A stretch of 64,000 nt of DNA. Source: Variovorax sp. JS1663. Lineage in GTDB: Bacteria > Pseudomonadota > Gammaproteobacteria > Burkholderiales > Burkholderiaceae_C. Each line of letters begins with the position of its first letter. Position 1 is the first letter of the stretch. Made by a program: the position numbers and the translations under genes. The stretch is taken from the NCBI RefSeq assembly GCF_002157355.1, contig NZ_LYMK01000031.1, positions 20,420-84,419 of the forward strand, in the 5' to 3' direction. Below the pieces are notes generated by a model, which did no database searches, was not told the origin of the DNA, and saw nothing but the letters and a program-made list of their open reading frames with translations. This document shows positions 1 through 8,220 of this stretch, in pieces.

Positions 1-463
1 GGAATAGCGCGTGGCATGGCATGAGCGCCATCTTCGACAAATCGGCCACATTCCAGGCGCTCACGATGATGCGGCGCGAGTCCGGATTGGTCCTGAGGGT
101 ATCAATCACTTCCTTGATCTGGTCGACGTGACCGCCCTCCGGTGTTGGCCAGCTGCGCCACTGCACGCCGTACACAGGCCCAAGTTCCCCGTCCTCGCGC
201 GCCCACTCGTCCCAGATCGTGACGCCGCGTTCCTTGAGCCAGTTGTTGCTGCTGGAACCGCTGAGGAACCAGAGCAACTCCTGGATGATGGAGCGCATGT
301 GCACCTTCTTGGTGGTGACAAGCGGAAAGCCCTTTGTCAGGTCGAACCGCATCTGGTAGGCGAACACGCTCCTGGTGCCGGTACCGGTGCGGTCGCTCTT
401 CTGCACGCCATGCGTATTGACGTGGCGCAGGTAGTCTTCGTACTGAGTCCTGATAACGCTCAT
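1..463 (-). CDS. thyA: Thymidylate synthase, C-terminus beyond the window
   Basis: This is the N-terminal 154 residues of a folate-dependent thymidylate synthase, which methylates dUMP to dTMP using methylene-tetrahydrofolate. The protein starts MSVIRTQYEDYL, contains the RTGTGT substrate loop and the LLWFLSGSS block, and ends in MPCHALF, which holds the catalytic cysteine at about residue 150. The ATG at 463 overlaps the gyrA stop codon (ATGA), so the two genes are probably translationally coupled. The rest of the gene lies left of position 1. Family assignment is firm; completeness cannot be judged. Confidence 0.95.
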   Translation of the reverse strand, partial: MSVIRTQYEDYLRHVNTHGVQKSDRTGTGTRSVFAYQMRFDLTKGFPLVTTKKVHMRSIIQELLWFLSGSSSNNWLKERGVTIWDEWAREDGELGPVYGVQWRSWPTPEGGHVDQIKEVIDTLRTNPDSRRIIVSAWNVADLSKMALMPCHALF

Positions 464-2871
464 GCTGCCTCCGCCGATTGCTCGGCACCTTCGGCTTCCG
501 CGTCAGCGTTCGCGTCGCGCACCGCCGTCGTCGCACTGACCAGACGATGGCCCGCGTCCAGGTTCATCAGGATCACTCCCGAGGCAGCGCGGCCGGTTTC
601 GCGGATTTCCTCCACCGCCACGCGATTGCTGACTCCGTTCGACGAAAGCATGATCAGATCCTGCTCTTCGGTGACCGCCATGGCGGTGACGAGCTTCCCG
701 GTCTTGTTGGTCGCCTTGAAAGCAATCACGCCGCTGCCGGCACGCCCTTGGATCGGGAACTCGTCCACCGGGGTCCGCTTGCCGACGCCATGCTCGCCCA
801 CGCACAGCAGATGCAGGCTCTTGGAGCCGCCCGCGGGAACGATGGCCGCGCCGACGATGGATTCACCGTCGTCGAGCTTGATGCCGCGGACGCCCCCCGC
901 AGTGCGGCCCATGACGCGGGCGTCGGATGCCGTGAAACGGATTGCCTTGCCCGAGTCCGAGATCAGCATCACGTCGTCACGATCCTTCACGGCAAAGGCG
1001 CCCACCAGCAGGTCCCCGTCGTCGAGGCCGACACCTTTAATTCCTCCCTTGCGGGTTGCGCCGTCGTACTCCTCGATGGACGTGCGCTTGACCTGGCCGT
1101 TTCGCGTCACGGTCAGCACGGTGGTCTCAGGGTCCTTCTCCGGCAGCGCCAGGACGGCGTTGATCTCTTCGTCCAGACCCTCGATTACGTTGCGGATGTG
1201 GCGTCCCTTCGTGGTCAGCGTGCCCTCGGGAATCCGATAGGCCTTGATGCCGTAGACCTGGCCGCTCTTGGCAAACACCATCAGCGAGTCGTGGCTGTGG
1301 CTCTGACGCATGAAGCTGACGCTGTCGTTGTCTCCCACGGCCATGGCCGTCTTGCCGCGCGTGCCGCGGTTCTGGCTGCGCAGCGCGTTCGCTGGCAGAC
1401 GCTTCACGTAGCCGCCTTGCGTCATGGTGATCAGCACGTCCTCGCGGGGGATCAGGTCCTCGCGAGTGATGTCCGAGATGCCCACGCCGATCTCGGTGCG
1501 GCGGTCCGCGCCGTAGCGGTTCGAGATGTCGGACAGCTCCTCGCGGATCACGTTGCGGATGCGCTCCGGGCTCTCGATGATCTCGGTGAGGCCGGCGATC
1601 TTGGCCAGGACCTCGGCATGCTCGGTGCGGATGCCTTCCAGTTCCATGCCGGTGAGCTTCTGCAGGCGTAGGTCCAGAATGGCCTGGGCCTGCAGCTCGT
1701 CGACGGACAGTAGCGCCATGAGGCCGGTCTTGGCTGCAGCCGGTCCCTCGGCAGCGCGGATCAGGGCGATGACCTGGTCGAGCATGCCCAGTGCGGTCAT
1801 GTAGCCTTCCAGGATGTGGAGCCGGGCCAGTGCCTGCTTGCGCTCGTAGACGTGGCGCGCGAGCACGACTTCCTCGCGGAAGGCGATCCAGCGCAGGATG
1901 AGGTCCTTCAGGCCGAGCAGCTTCGGCCGGCCGCCGTCGAGGACCACGCAGTTGTAGGACATCCCGACCTCAAGGTCGGTCTTCGAGGCCAAGTCCGCGA
2001 ACACGGCTTCGGTCGATTCGTCCTTGCGCAGGGCGATCCAGATGCGAATCCCGTCCTTGTTCGACTCGTCGCGCATGTCGACGATTCCCTCGACCTTCTT
2101 CTCGCGCACCAGGTCGGCGATCTTTCCGACCAGCACGGCCTTGTTCACCTGGTAGGGCAACTCGTCGATGACGATGGCCTTGGTGCCGCGGCCGCGGTCC
2201 TCTTCGTGCCAACGCGAGCGGATCTTGATGCGGCCCGAGCCGGTCTCGACCGCCTGGGTGAAGCCGTCCAGGCCGTGCACGATCGCCGCGGTCGGAAAGT
2301 CCGGGGCTTGCAGGACAGCGACCACCTCGGCAGTGGCTGCCTCCGGGCGATCCAAAAGCATCAGCGTTGTGGCGCAGACGGCGCGCAGGCTGTGCGGCGG
2401 GATGCGGGAGGCCATGCCCACCGCGATCCCTTCGACCCCGTTCACCAGCAGGTTCGGATAGGGCGTCGTCAGAACTGTCGGCTCTGTCTCGGTGCCGTCA
2501 TAGTTCGGCGCCCACTCGATCGTCTCCTTGTGCAGGTCGTGGAAGAATTCGCCGGTGAGGCGGGTCAGGCGCATTTCGGTGTACCGCATCGCCGCCGGAT
2601 AGTCCCCGTCCACCGAGCCGAAGTTGCCCTGCCCGTCGATCAGCATCTGCGACATCGAGAACGGCTGAGCCATGCGGACGGCCGCGAAGTAGACCGAGAC
2701 ATCGCCATGCGGGTGGTACTTACCGATCACGTCGCCGACAGTGCGGGCCGCCTTGCGGTAGGCCTTGTTGTGGGTGTTGCCGGCGTCGTGCATGGCGAAC
2801 AGGATTCGGCGATGGACTGGCTTCAGGCCGTCGCGAACATCGGGCAACGCACGGTCCGTGATGACGCTCAT
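460..2871 (-). CDS. gyrA: DNA gyrase subunit A, N-terminus interrupted by an amber codon
   Basis: The readable frame from ATG 2871 encodes 803 residues of a type II topoisomerase breakage-rejoining subunit. It shows DYAMSVI at the start, HPHGD at residues 53-57, the catalytic tyrosine in AAMRYTE at residue 97, and a GyrA-box-like QNRGTRGK in the C-terminal beta-pinwheel, which favours GyrA over ParC. The N-terminal arm usual for the family is encoded upstream from ATG 2934, but codon 15 of that longer frame is TAG. After HPHGD the sequence reads VSVYF, so the positions equivalent to E. coli Ser83 and Asp87 are Val and Phe. The gene follows gyrB and overlaps thyA. Whether the product starts at 2871 or needs readthrough is unknown. 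Confidence 0.93.
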   Translation of the reverse strand: MSVITDRALPDVRDGLKPVHRRILFAMHDAGNTHNKAYRKAARTVGDVIGKYHPHGDVSVYFAAVRMAQPFSMSQMLIDGQGNFGSVDGDYPAAMRYTEMRLTRLTGEFFHDLHKETIEWAPNYDGTETEPTVLTTPYPNLLVNGVEGIAVGMASRIPPHSLRAVCATTLMLLDRPEAATAEVVAVLQAPDFPTAAIVHGLDGFTQAVETGSGRIKIRSRWHEEDRGRGTKAIVIDELPYQVNKAVLVGKIADLVREKKVEGIVDMRDESNKDGIRIWIALRKDESTEAVFADLASKTDLEVGMSYNCVVLDGGRPKLLGLKDLILRWIAFREEVVLARHVYERKQALARLHILEGYMTALGMLDQVIALIRAAEGPAAAKTGLMALLSVDELQAQAILDLRLQKLTGMELEGIRTEHAEVLAKIAGLTEIIESPERIRNVIREELSDISNRYGADRRTEIGVGISDITREDLIPREDVLITMTQGGYVKRLPANALRSQNRGTRGKTAMAVGDNDSVSFMRQSHSHDSLMVFAKSGQVYGIKAYRIPEGTLTTKGRHIRNVIEGLDEEINAVLALPEKDPETTVLTVTRNGQVKRTSIEEYDGATRKGGIKGVGLDDGDLLVGAFAVKDRDDVMLISDSGKAIRFTASDARVMGRTAGGVRGIKLDDGESIVGAAIVPAGGSKSLHLLCVGEHGVGKRTPVDEFPIQGRAGSGVIAFKATNKTGKLVTAMAVTEEQDLIMLSSNGVSNRVAVEEIRETGRAASGVILMNLDAGHRLVSATTAVRDANADAEAEGAEQSAEAA

Positions 2872-2889
2872 GGCGTAGTCGATGAAGCT

Positions 2890-2934
2890 CTACTCCATCA
2901 AGGGTTGGATGAGCAGGGGTTGAACTTGAGACAT
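2890..2934 (-). other. Short leader frame carrying the displaced gyrA start and an amber stop
   Basis: An ATG at 2934 opens a 14-codon frame that ends at TAG (2892-2890) and is in phase with gyrA. The six codons between the TAG and ATG 2871 read SFIDYA, which matches the conserved SYLDYAMSVI segment of GyrA, so this was coding sequence for the subunit arm. The stop is either a mutation, an assembly error, a leader for termination-reinitiation, or a suppressed codon. No strong Shine-Dalgarno sequence is seen before either ATG. Confidence 0.8.
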
Positions 2935-2965
2935 GGGAGAACGCTTTGCGGAAATGGTTGGGGTA

Positions 2966-2989
2966 GGGAGAGGCCTCACCGCCTCTCCC
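2966..2989 (-). promoter_or_regulatory. Hairpin between gyrB and gyrA
   Basis: A perfect 9-bp stem (GGGAGAGGC and GCCTCTCCC) with a 6-base loop lies between the gyrB stop and the first gyrA ATG. No U-run follows on the minus strand, so it is more likely an attenuator, processing site or mRNA-stability element than a classical terminator. Confidence 0.55.
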
Positions 2990-2993
2990 AGGC

Positions 2994-4979
2994 TCACACG
3001 TCGATCTGTGCGTAGGTGGCACGCTCTTCGATGAAGGCACGGCGCGGGGGCACTTCGTTGCCCATGAGCAGCTCGAACACGGCGTCTTCCGCGGCGCCAA
3101 CCGGCAGGGGCTCGGGGTCCAGGTCCGTGGTCTCGGACGTCGGCGCGTACTGCACCTGCAGCAGCGTGCGGGTTTCCGGATCCATAGTGGTGGACCAAAG
3201 TTGCTCGGCGTTCATCTCGCCAAGCCCTTTGAAGCGCTGGACCTCGTAGCCGTCGCGGCCGCCATGCGAGGCGAAGAAGGCCTCGAGAGCAGCGTCGTCG
3301 CGAATCCAGTGCGGATCGCCCTTGCCCTTGCGCACGCGGTACAGAGGCGGCTGCGCGAGGTAGACGTGGCCCTGCGCGATCAGCTCCGGCATGTACTTGT
3401 GGATGAGCGTGAGCAGCAACGTGACGATGTGCGCGCCGTCCACGTCCGCGTCGGTCATCAGGATCAGCTTGTGATAGCGCAGCTTCGTGATGTCGAAGGC
3501 GCTGGCCGCACCGCAGCCGAAGGCCTGCACGATGTTGTCGATCTCTTCGGATTTCAGGCCCTTGGCCACGTCATCCAGGCGCAGAACGTTCAGGGGCTTG
3601 CCCTTGAGGGGCAGGATCGCCTGGGTCCTGCGATCGCGGCCCTGCTTGGCGGAGCCGCCGGCGGAATCGCCCTCGACCATGTAGAGCTCGCACAGCGCCG
3701 GGTCGGTTTCCTGGCAGTCCGCCAGCTTGCCCGGGAGCGTCCCGATGGCGAGCGGGCTCTTGCGCTCGACCTGGTCGCGGGCCTTATCGGCCGCGGCGCG
3801 GGCGCGTGCCGCACGGTCGGCGCGCATGATGGCGGCCTTGGCTTCCTTGGGGTTCTCCTCGAAGAATTTCATGAGGAGTTGGTAGGTCACCGTGGACACG
3901 GCCCCATTGCACTCGGTATTGGCCAGCTTATCCTTCGTCTGACCCGAGAAACGCGGCTCACTGAGGCGAACGGAAATCGCCGCAGCAAGACCTTCGCGTA
4001 CGTCGTCTGCGACGAACGGCTCTTTTGTGAGCTTGTTGTCGTCGGCGTACTTGTTATACGCTCGAAGTAGGGCTGAGCGAAAGCCCGCGTCGTGACTACC
4101 GCCATTCGGCGTGGTCACGCCATTGGCGAACGAGACGATGGTGCTCGGACGCTCGGCATGCACGCGGAATGCGACCATCACCTCCACTTCGCCTTCCTTC
4201 GTGGCGACCTTCTGGTGCGCGGAGAGGGACTGGAGGACCGGAGCGTTGCGGTTGTCGGTCACGACGTCGAGGATTTCGACGAACGATGCAGCCTTCCACT
4301 CGGACGACACGCCCGTGCGCTCGTCGAGGTAGACGATCTGCAGGCCCGGGTTCAGATGAGCGCGAGTCGACAAGGAGTGGGCGATCAGCGCGTGGTCGAA
4401 CGTCAGCTCGGGCCCGCCCTCCTCCGCCTTGAAGATGGTGAGGTCAGGCCAGAAGCGGATCGTGGTGCCGTGGTTGCTCGAGGCGCCGATTCGCTTGAGC
4501 TTCTCGACGGGGGTGCCGCCGTTCTCGAAGGCCTGGAAGAATTGGCCGCCGTCGCGCTCGATGGTCATCTCGAAGCGCGTGGACAGGGCGTTCACGACCG
4601 ACGCACCGACGCCGTGCAGGCCGCCGCTGGTCTTGTATGCGCTCTCGCCGTCTTCCCCGCCGAACTTGCCGCCGGCGTGCAGGACGGTGACCACCACGGT
4701 CGCTGCAGCGACCTTCTCCTCGGGGTGCAGGTCGACGGGGATGCCACGACCGTTGTCCTTCACGGAGACGGAGCCGTCTGCGTGCACGCGCATCTCGATG
4801 CGGTCGCAGTGGCCGCCCATGTGTTCGTCGATCGAGTTGTCGAGGATTTCCCACACCATGTGGTGGAAGCCCTTCCTCTGCGTGTCGCCGATGTACATGC
4901 CGGGGCGCTTGCGCACTGCCTCCAGCCCTCGCAGTACCTTGATCTGATTGCCGTCATAGGCGGCTGGGGTACTCGACAT
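2994..4979 (-). CDS. gyrB: DNA gyrase subunit B, short form
   Basis: This 661-residue ATPase subunit of gyrase pairs with the downstream GyrA. The GHKL ATP-binding fold shows EILDNSIDEH at about residues 44-53, DNGRGIP at 75-81 and GGLHGVG at 119-125. The TOPRIM domain shows EGDSAGGSAKQGRDR and the metal-binding DADVDG. The tail RRAFIEERATYAQ is typical of GyrB. It lacks the roughly 150-residue insertion of most proteobacterial GyrB proteins (about 800 residues), which suggests a source other than the host chromosome. AAAGGT lies upstream of the ATG. It is first in the gyrB-gyrA-thyA block. Confidence 0.95.
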   Translation of the reverse strand: MSSTPAAYDGNQIKVLRGLEAVRKRPGMYIGDTQRKGFHHMVWEILDNSIDEHMGGHCDRIEMRVHADGSVSVKDNGRGIPVDLHPEEKVAAATVVVTVLHAGGKFGGEDGESAYKTSGGLHGVGASVVNALSTRFEMTIERDGGQFFQAFENGGTPVEKLKRIGASSNHGTTIRFWPDLTIFKAEEGGPELTFDHALIAHSLSTRAHLNPGLQIVYLDERTGVSSEWKAASFVEILDVVTDNRNAPVLQSLSAHQKVATKEGEVEVMVAFRVHAERPSTIVSFANGVTTPNGGSHDAGFRSALLRAYNKYADDNKLTKEPFVADDVREGLAAAISVRLSEPRFSGQTKDKLANTECNGAVSTVTYQLLMKFFEENPKEAKAAIMRADRAARARAAADKARDQVERKSPLAIGTLPGKLADCQETDPALCELYMVEGDSAGGSAKQGRDRRTQAILPLKGKPLNVLRLDDVAKGLKSEEIDNIVQAFGCGAASAFDITKLRYHKLILMTDADVDGAHIVTLLLTLIHKYMPELIAQGHVYLAQPPLYRVRKGKGDPHWIRDDAALEAFFASHGGRDGYEVQRFKGLGEMNAEQLWSTTMDPETRTLLQVQYAPTSETTDLDPEPLPVGAAEDAVFELLMGNEVPPRRAFIEERATYAQIDV

Positions 4980-5030
4980 CTAAACCTTTCGTTGGTGGGC
5001 GGCAGCATTGACCACAGCGGTCGCCGAATG

Positions 5031-5053
5031 CTATGTTACGGTTCACAACATAG
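5031..5053. promoter_or_regulatory. Inverted repeat in the gyrB divergent promoter region
   Basis: CTATGTT and AACATAG form a perfect 7-bp dyad with a 9-base spacer, in the only gap between the leftward gyrB block and the rightward gene at 5104. Position and symmetry suggest a repressor operator that could control both directions. The binding protein is unknown. Confidence 0.5.
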
Positions 5054-5103
5054 TACAGACGCGGTTAAAAAAAGCGCAAGGCAGAACACGAAAAGACTCG
5101 ACA

Positions 5104-5763
5104 ATGACGAAATCTCTACCCGCAAGGTTGCCCGTGGCCCTGAACGCAACGACGGACTCCCTATCCCGCGCGGCCAGCTTCCTGCGCGCGATCGGTATTC
5201 CCTGCGAAGAGGCCCCAGGTACGAGAGGCTTCCTGGAAGGTGTTCGGGTCAGGGACGGCGGCCTGCTCTATGACCCCGCCTGCCTGGTGTCGAACCTTCT
5301 GCATGAAGGTGGCCACGTGGCCACAGTTCCGGTCGCGTGGAGGCACCTGCTGAGCGACGACGTGGCGGTCGGTCATCGCGCCATGTTCGCGGACCTCGAG
5401 CGTATGGAACTGCTGGACCCTGACGGGCCCTTGGTGCGCGCTGCGCTCCAGTGCTCGGACCCGGAGGCAACCGCATGGGCGTGGGCCGCTGGAAAGCACC
5501 TCGGGATCCCCGAGGACGAGATCATTCTGGACAGCGAGTACGGAAACGAGGGTGCCGGCATTCGCCTGGCGCTGTCGCTGCGCAGCTATCCGGGCATCAA
5601 CGGGCTTGCGCACGCCGGCTTCTGCGCAGTTCGCGCCGGCAGTGCGCCGTTGCCAGTTTTTCCCGCCCTGGCGCACTGGACCCAGCCGGCCGAGGTGCCA
5701 GATGAGTGCCTGGAGGCTCTCCGGGAGGAAGCGGATACTCCGAGGGAATGCGTATGTTCCTGA
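5104..5763 (+). CDS. Unknown protein with HEXXH zinc-site motif
   Basis: This 219-residue protein has LLHEGGH, an HEXXH motif of the zincin metallopeptidase type, in its first half. A glutamate about 70 residues later, in DPEATAWAWAAG, is a candidate third zinc ligand. There is no signal peptide, so a cytoplasmic location is expected. The ATG at 5104 was chosen because the readable frame upstream of it lies in the divergent promoter region. It overlaps the next gene by 16 bp. The motif is clear; enzymatic activity and substrate are not known. Confidence 0.65.
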   Translation: MTKSLPARLPVALNATTDSLSRAASFLRAIGIPCEEAPGTRGFLEGVRVRDGGLLYDPACLVSNLLHEGGHVATVPVAWRHLLSDDVAVGHRAMFADLERMELLDPDGPLVRAALQCSDPEATAWAWAAGKHLGIPEDEIILDSEYGNEGAGIRLALSLRSYPGINGLAHAGFCAVRAGSAPLPVFPALAHWTQPAEVPDECLEALREEADTPRECVCS

Positions 5764-6428
5764 TCCGAGTTGCCAGCATGGCCTCCGTCGCGCTCGCTGG
5801 CGCCATGTGCGCAATGCATGCGACGAGCGGCGAGGTGAGCCCTCCCACGAGTGAGGAAGCCCAGGCGGCCTACGCGCGCTTCGCAACGGCCTTCGTCGGC
5901 CGGCTGTACTCCGCTCGGTCGGCGACGCTCAGCGGCGGCAAGGTCGCAGAGATCAACGAGTTCGCCCACCGCCAACCCTTGCGCGGTTGCGACGAGCGGC
6001 GCGAGCCCGACGCGGACCCGTTCGCCCCGGCGGATGCCGCGCCGCCGCCGGTGGTCTTCAACTGCACCTGGGAGAACGGCGAGCGCATCAGCCTCACCCG
6101 AGTGGCCAATACCGGCGTTTGGACGGTGAGCAACGACGCCGCGGCTGCCGCCGGCGCGGGGATTATGCTGGTCGGGCCGCTGCGAGATGAGCCACAGGTG
6201 GTGGCGATCCTAACGGCGCCGATCAAGCCCCCCGCTTCTGAGGCCCCGGCAGCAGTTCCTGCGGTGGCCGCGACCAGGGCTCCAGCACCGACCGTCTTCA
6301 CCGGGGCAAACATGCAGGGGATGCCGAATCCATTCGTGCCGCCCCTGCACGCCGAGCCGGTGCGCAGCAGCACGGCGGCGCCGGCGATCGGGCCGATGCC
6401 GGCGCCCTATTCCGCGGGAGGTCGATGA
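5748..6428 (+). CDS. Exported proline/alanine-rich protein of unknown function
   Basis: This 226-residue protein starts MRMFLIRVASMASV and has a hydrophobic export signal over the first 25 residues. A central domain contains CDERREPDAD and CTWENGERISL, and the Pro/Ala-rich C-terminal half is low in complexity. The ATG at 5748 has GAGG upstream and overlaps the end of the HEXXH gene, which suggests one transcript. I do not recognise the family. A periplasmic or membrane-anchored role is inferred only from the N-terminus. Confidence 0.6.
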   Translation: MRMFLIRVASMASVALAGAMCAMHATSGEVSPPTSEEAQAAYARFATAFVGRLYSARSATLSGGKVAEINEFAHRQPLRGCDERREPDADPFAPADAAPPPVVFNCTWENGERISLTRVANTGVWTVSNDAAAAAGAGIMLVGPLRDEPQVVAILTAPIKPPASEAPAAVPAVAATRAPAPTVFTGANMQGMPNPFVPPLHAEPVRSSTAAPAIGPMPAPYSAGGR

Positions 6429-6455
6429 GTGACCGTGGGCCGGGGCGGCCTCGCT

Positions 6456-6620
6456 CTAGGTTTCCTGGCCGCCGCGGATCGCCGACGTCGATCGTTGAAT
6501 CTGCCTGGCCATCAGTCGCTCCAGGCGCGATGGCGGCTCGCGATGCACGAGCAGTTCGATGATCCAGCCGGCCGACACCAGGACGGCCAGTGCGCCGAGG
6601 GTGAAGATCGCTGATTCCAT
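6456..6620 (-). CDS. Small single-span membrane protein
   Basis: A 54-residue ORF starts MESAIFTLGALAVLV and has one transmembrane helix over about residues 4-24, then a basic tail with several arginines. AGGAG lies 6 bases before the ATG, which supports real translation. It converges with the exported protein gene on its left. Function is unknown. Confidence 0.5.
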   Translation of the reverse strand: MESAIFTLGALAVLVSAGWIIELLVHREPPSRLERLMARQIQRSTSAIRGGQET

Positions 6621-7217
6621 GGTCCGCTCCTGAGTCGACAAGGCGGCAACTTTGCCGCCGCCTGGCAGCCCTGTGAACTCTCCAGATGGACTACGTGGTA
6701 TTCGCGCACGGTGTGACGTAGTTCCTTTTCCCGGGACGATCGCGTGGTTGGAAACCCGCCCGCCGTGGACAACCTGCTGCCCACACACGTGTGGACAGGT
6801 CCTTCGGGCTGCCAGGTCTGTCCACCGCTCCCCGCGCGCTTGCCTTTGGCCTGACGCCCTGCCCACCGGCTTTGCCCGTGGACAGGTTGCCCGGACGGTG
6901 GCCCCGTCCGCCCCTTGCGGCCTTCGGCCGGGGGCCCCACCTCGGACCTTTGACTGAAGCCCCGCCGCTTTCGCGGCCAATCCCGGGGCAATCGAAGGGC
7001 TGCGCGTCGAGCTGGTGGTCCTTGGTTCCCGCATTTGTTGGGAGCCGGCCCGGCACCTCCCTTCACGCCCGCGGCAACTCTGCAACTACATAGAGAGGCG
7101 TATAGCCACTCGCAAGGAACAGATGTACAACAGCGGCGTCCAAGAACCCTGGGCACACAGCCGCTGCATCCCCGGATTGCCCGGGCTGTGGATACCCTCA
7201 CCAGGTACACGTTCGCC
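6621..7217. other. Non-coding segment with hairpins and DnaA-box-like repeats
   Basis: No convincing gene lies in these 600 bases. A perfect 8-bp hairpin (GGCGGCAA and TTGCCGCC) sits at 6642-6659, and a TTCG-loop hairpin lies near 6930. The motif TGGACA or its complement TGTCCA occurs at about 6766, 6790, 6817 and 6877, and TGTGGATAC near 7190; these resemble degenerate DnaA boxes (TGTGGATAA). This could be a regulatory or replication-related region, but no iteron array or Rep gene is seen here. Confidence 0.4.
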
Positions 7218-7919
7218 ATGAATACGCGTCTGATCAGCTGTGCAATTGTGGTAACCGCATGCGCAGCAACCACGGCATCGTTCGCTGAGCCCGACGTCAT
7301 TCAGCAGCACAAATCGATTCTGCAGAACGCGATGGGAAAGGGCGACTGCCAGACCGTCAAAGTGATGCTTAAAACGCCTTATGTGGGGCCGGATACCCCT
7401 GGAATCCGAACCTGGATCATCAATCCTGGCCTTCAGGTCGACCAGGTTGATCTCGAGCAGACAGCTTGCATAGTGGAAGCGTTTGTCAAGGCCGGCTTTG
7501 ATGTCTCAACGACGCCAGTTCGCTGGCGCAGCGATCCGCCTCCCCCGGCGCCGGAGAGCTTTGGATCTGAATTGATGCAGGCCATGGTCGCCTTTAACTT
7601 GTGTGCCTCGGCCCCTGAGCCCAGGCCCCCAGTGAAAGCCGAGAGGGACTTTGGAGCCGTTTGGCGAGTACGCAAGTGCGAGCCGCTGCCGAGTGGATGG
7701 TCAAAGCCGCATCGCCACGTGGGCCTGCAGACCTGGCGCGTTTTATTTGAAGCAGCGCCCGCGAGCAGAAAGGATTGGGCGACATGGTATGAGTCAGCAT
7801 GCTTGGCACACGCGTACCTGCTGCAAACGGGACGCTATCGCCAGCACTACGAACCTCTGTCACTGCGCCCGATCTTCGATGAATATCACGTTAGCACGAC
7901 CGCAAATTGCGGCCTGTAG
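7218..7919 (+). CDS. Secreted protein of unknown function
   Basis: This 233-residue protein starts MNTRLISCAIVVTACAATTASFA, a clear signal peptide with an Ala-rich cleavage region. The mature part has several cysteines that could form disulfides in the periplasm, including a C-terminal NCGL. No known domain is recognised. It ends convergently with the minus-strand operon, overlapping its last gene by about 29 bp, so the two transcripts meet tail to tail. Confidence 0.6.
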   Translation: MNTRLISCAIVVTACAATTASFAEPDVIQQHKSILQNAMGKGDCQTVKVMLKTPYVGPDTPGIRTWIINPGLQVDQVDLEQTACIVEAFVKAGFDVSTTPVRWRSDPPPPAPESFGSELMQAMVAFNLCASAPEPRPPVKAERDFGAVWRVRKCEPLPSGWSKPHRHVGLQTWRVLFEAAPASRKDWATWYESACLAHAYLLQTGRYRQHYEPLSLRPIFDEYHVSTTANCGL

Positions 7920-8220
7920 ACAGGCGCGGCATGATCGGTGACGCGGGCGTCTGCAGCGCGCGGTACGCCGCGATCAGCTGCATCACCGCCTGGTCCCCGC
8001 CCTGGCGCCTGTCCTCCCCCCGGCTCGCCTCGTAGTGCTGCCAGTCGACCGGGAGCAAGGTGTTCGTCTGCGTCGAGCAGGCGTACCGGGTGGGGCTGCC
8101 GCCGCCGCAAGCCACGACTTCCAAGGGTGCGCCGCACGTGCGGCAGGCCGGGACCACGGGGGGCTCGTAGCGTCGGGTCAGCTCTTCCAGGAGCTGCTCG
8201 TCCACGACGGAATCGCTCAT
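7891..8220 (-). CDS. Small protein with Cys-pair motif, last gene of six-gene operon
   Basis: This 109-residue protein starts MSDSVVDEQLLEELTRRYEPP and has CRTCG followed by a downstream YAC, possibly a small zinc-binding knuckle. It is the last gene of the leftward operon and its ATG overlaps the previous stop (ATGA). The pattern resembles small accessory proteins of phages and plasmids. No specific function can be given. Confidence 0.55.
   Translation of the reverse strand: MSDSVVDEQLLEELTRRYEPPVVPACRTCGAPLEVVACGGGSPTRYACSTQTNTLLPVDWQHYEASRGEDRRQGGDQAVMQLIAAYRALQTPASPIMPRLSTGRNLRSC

Noticed and set aside
2890..2892. Idea that TAG is a sense codon on this replicon
   Set aside because: TAG ends several genes cleanly here (for example 7917-7919, 58604-58606, 61231-61233, 62490-62492), so wholesale reassignment is unlikely. 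Local suppression remains possible.
1816..3015. Long plus-strand open frame opposite gyrA
   Set aside because: It is antisense to a clearly conserved gene and arises from GC-rich codon bias. Similar shadows lie opposite gyrB (4092-5273) and cadA (31787-33346).
460..4979. Reading the two topoisomerase genes as topoisomerase IV (parC/parE)
   Set aside because: The A subunit has a GyrA-box-like QNRGTRGK and DYAMSVI, and the pair is adjacent in the gyrB-gyrA order. Gyrase fits better, though biochemistry would decide.
6621..7217. Calling a plasmid origin
   Set aside because: The DnaA-box-like sites are degenerate and no Rep gene or iteron array is nearby, so it is listed only as a candidate.
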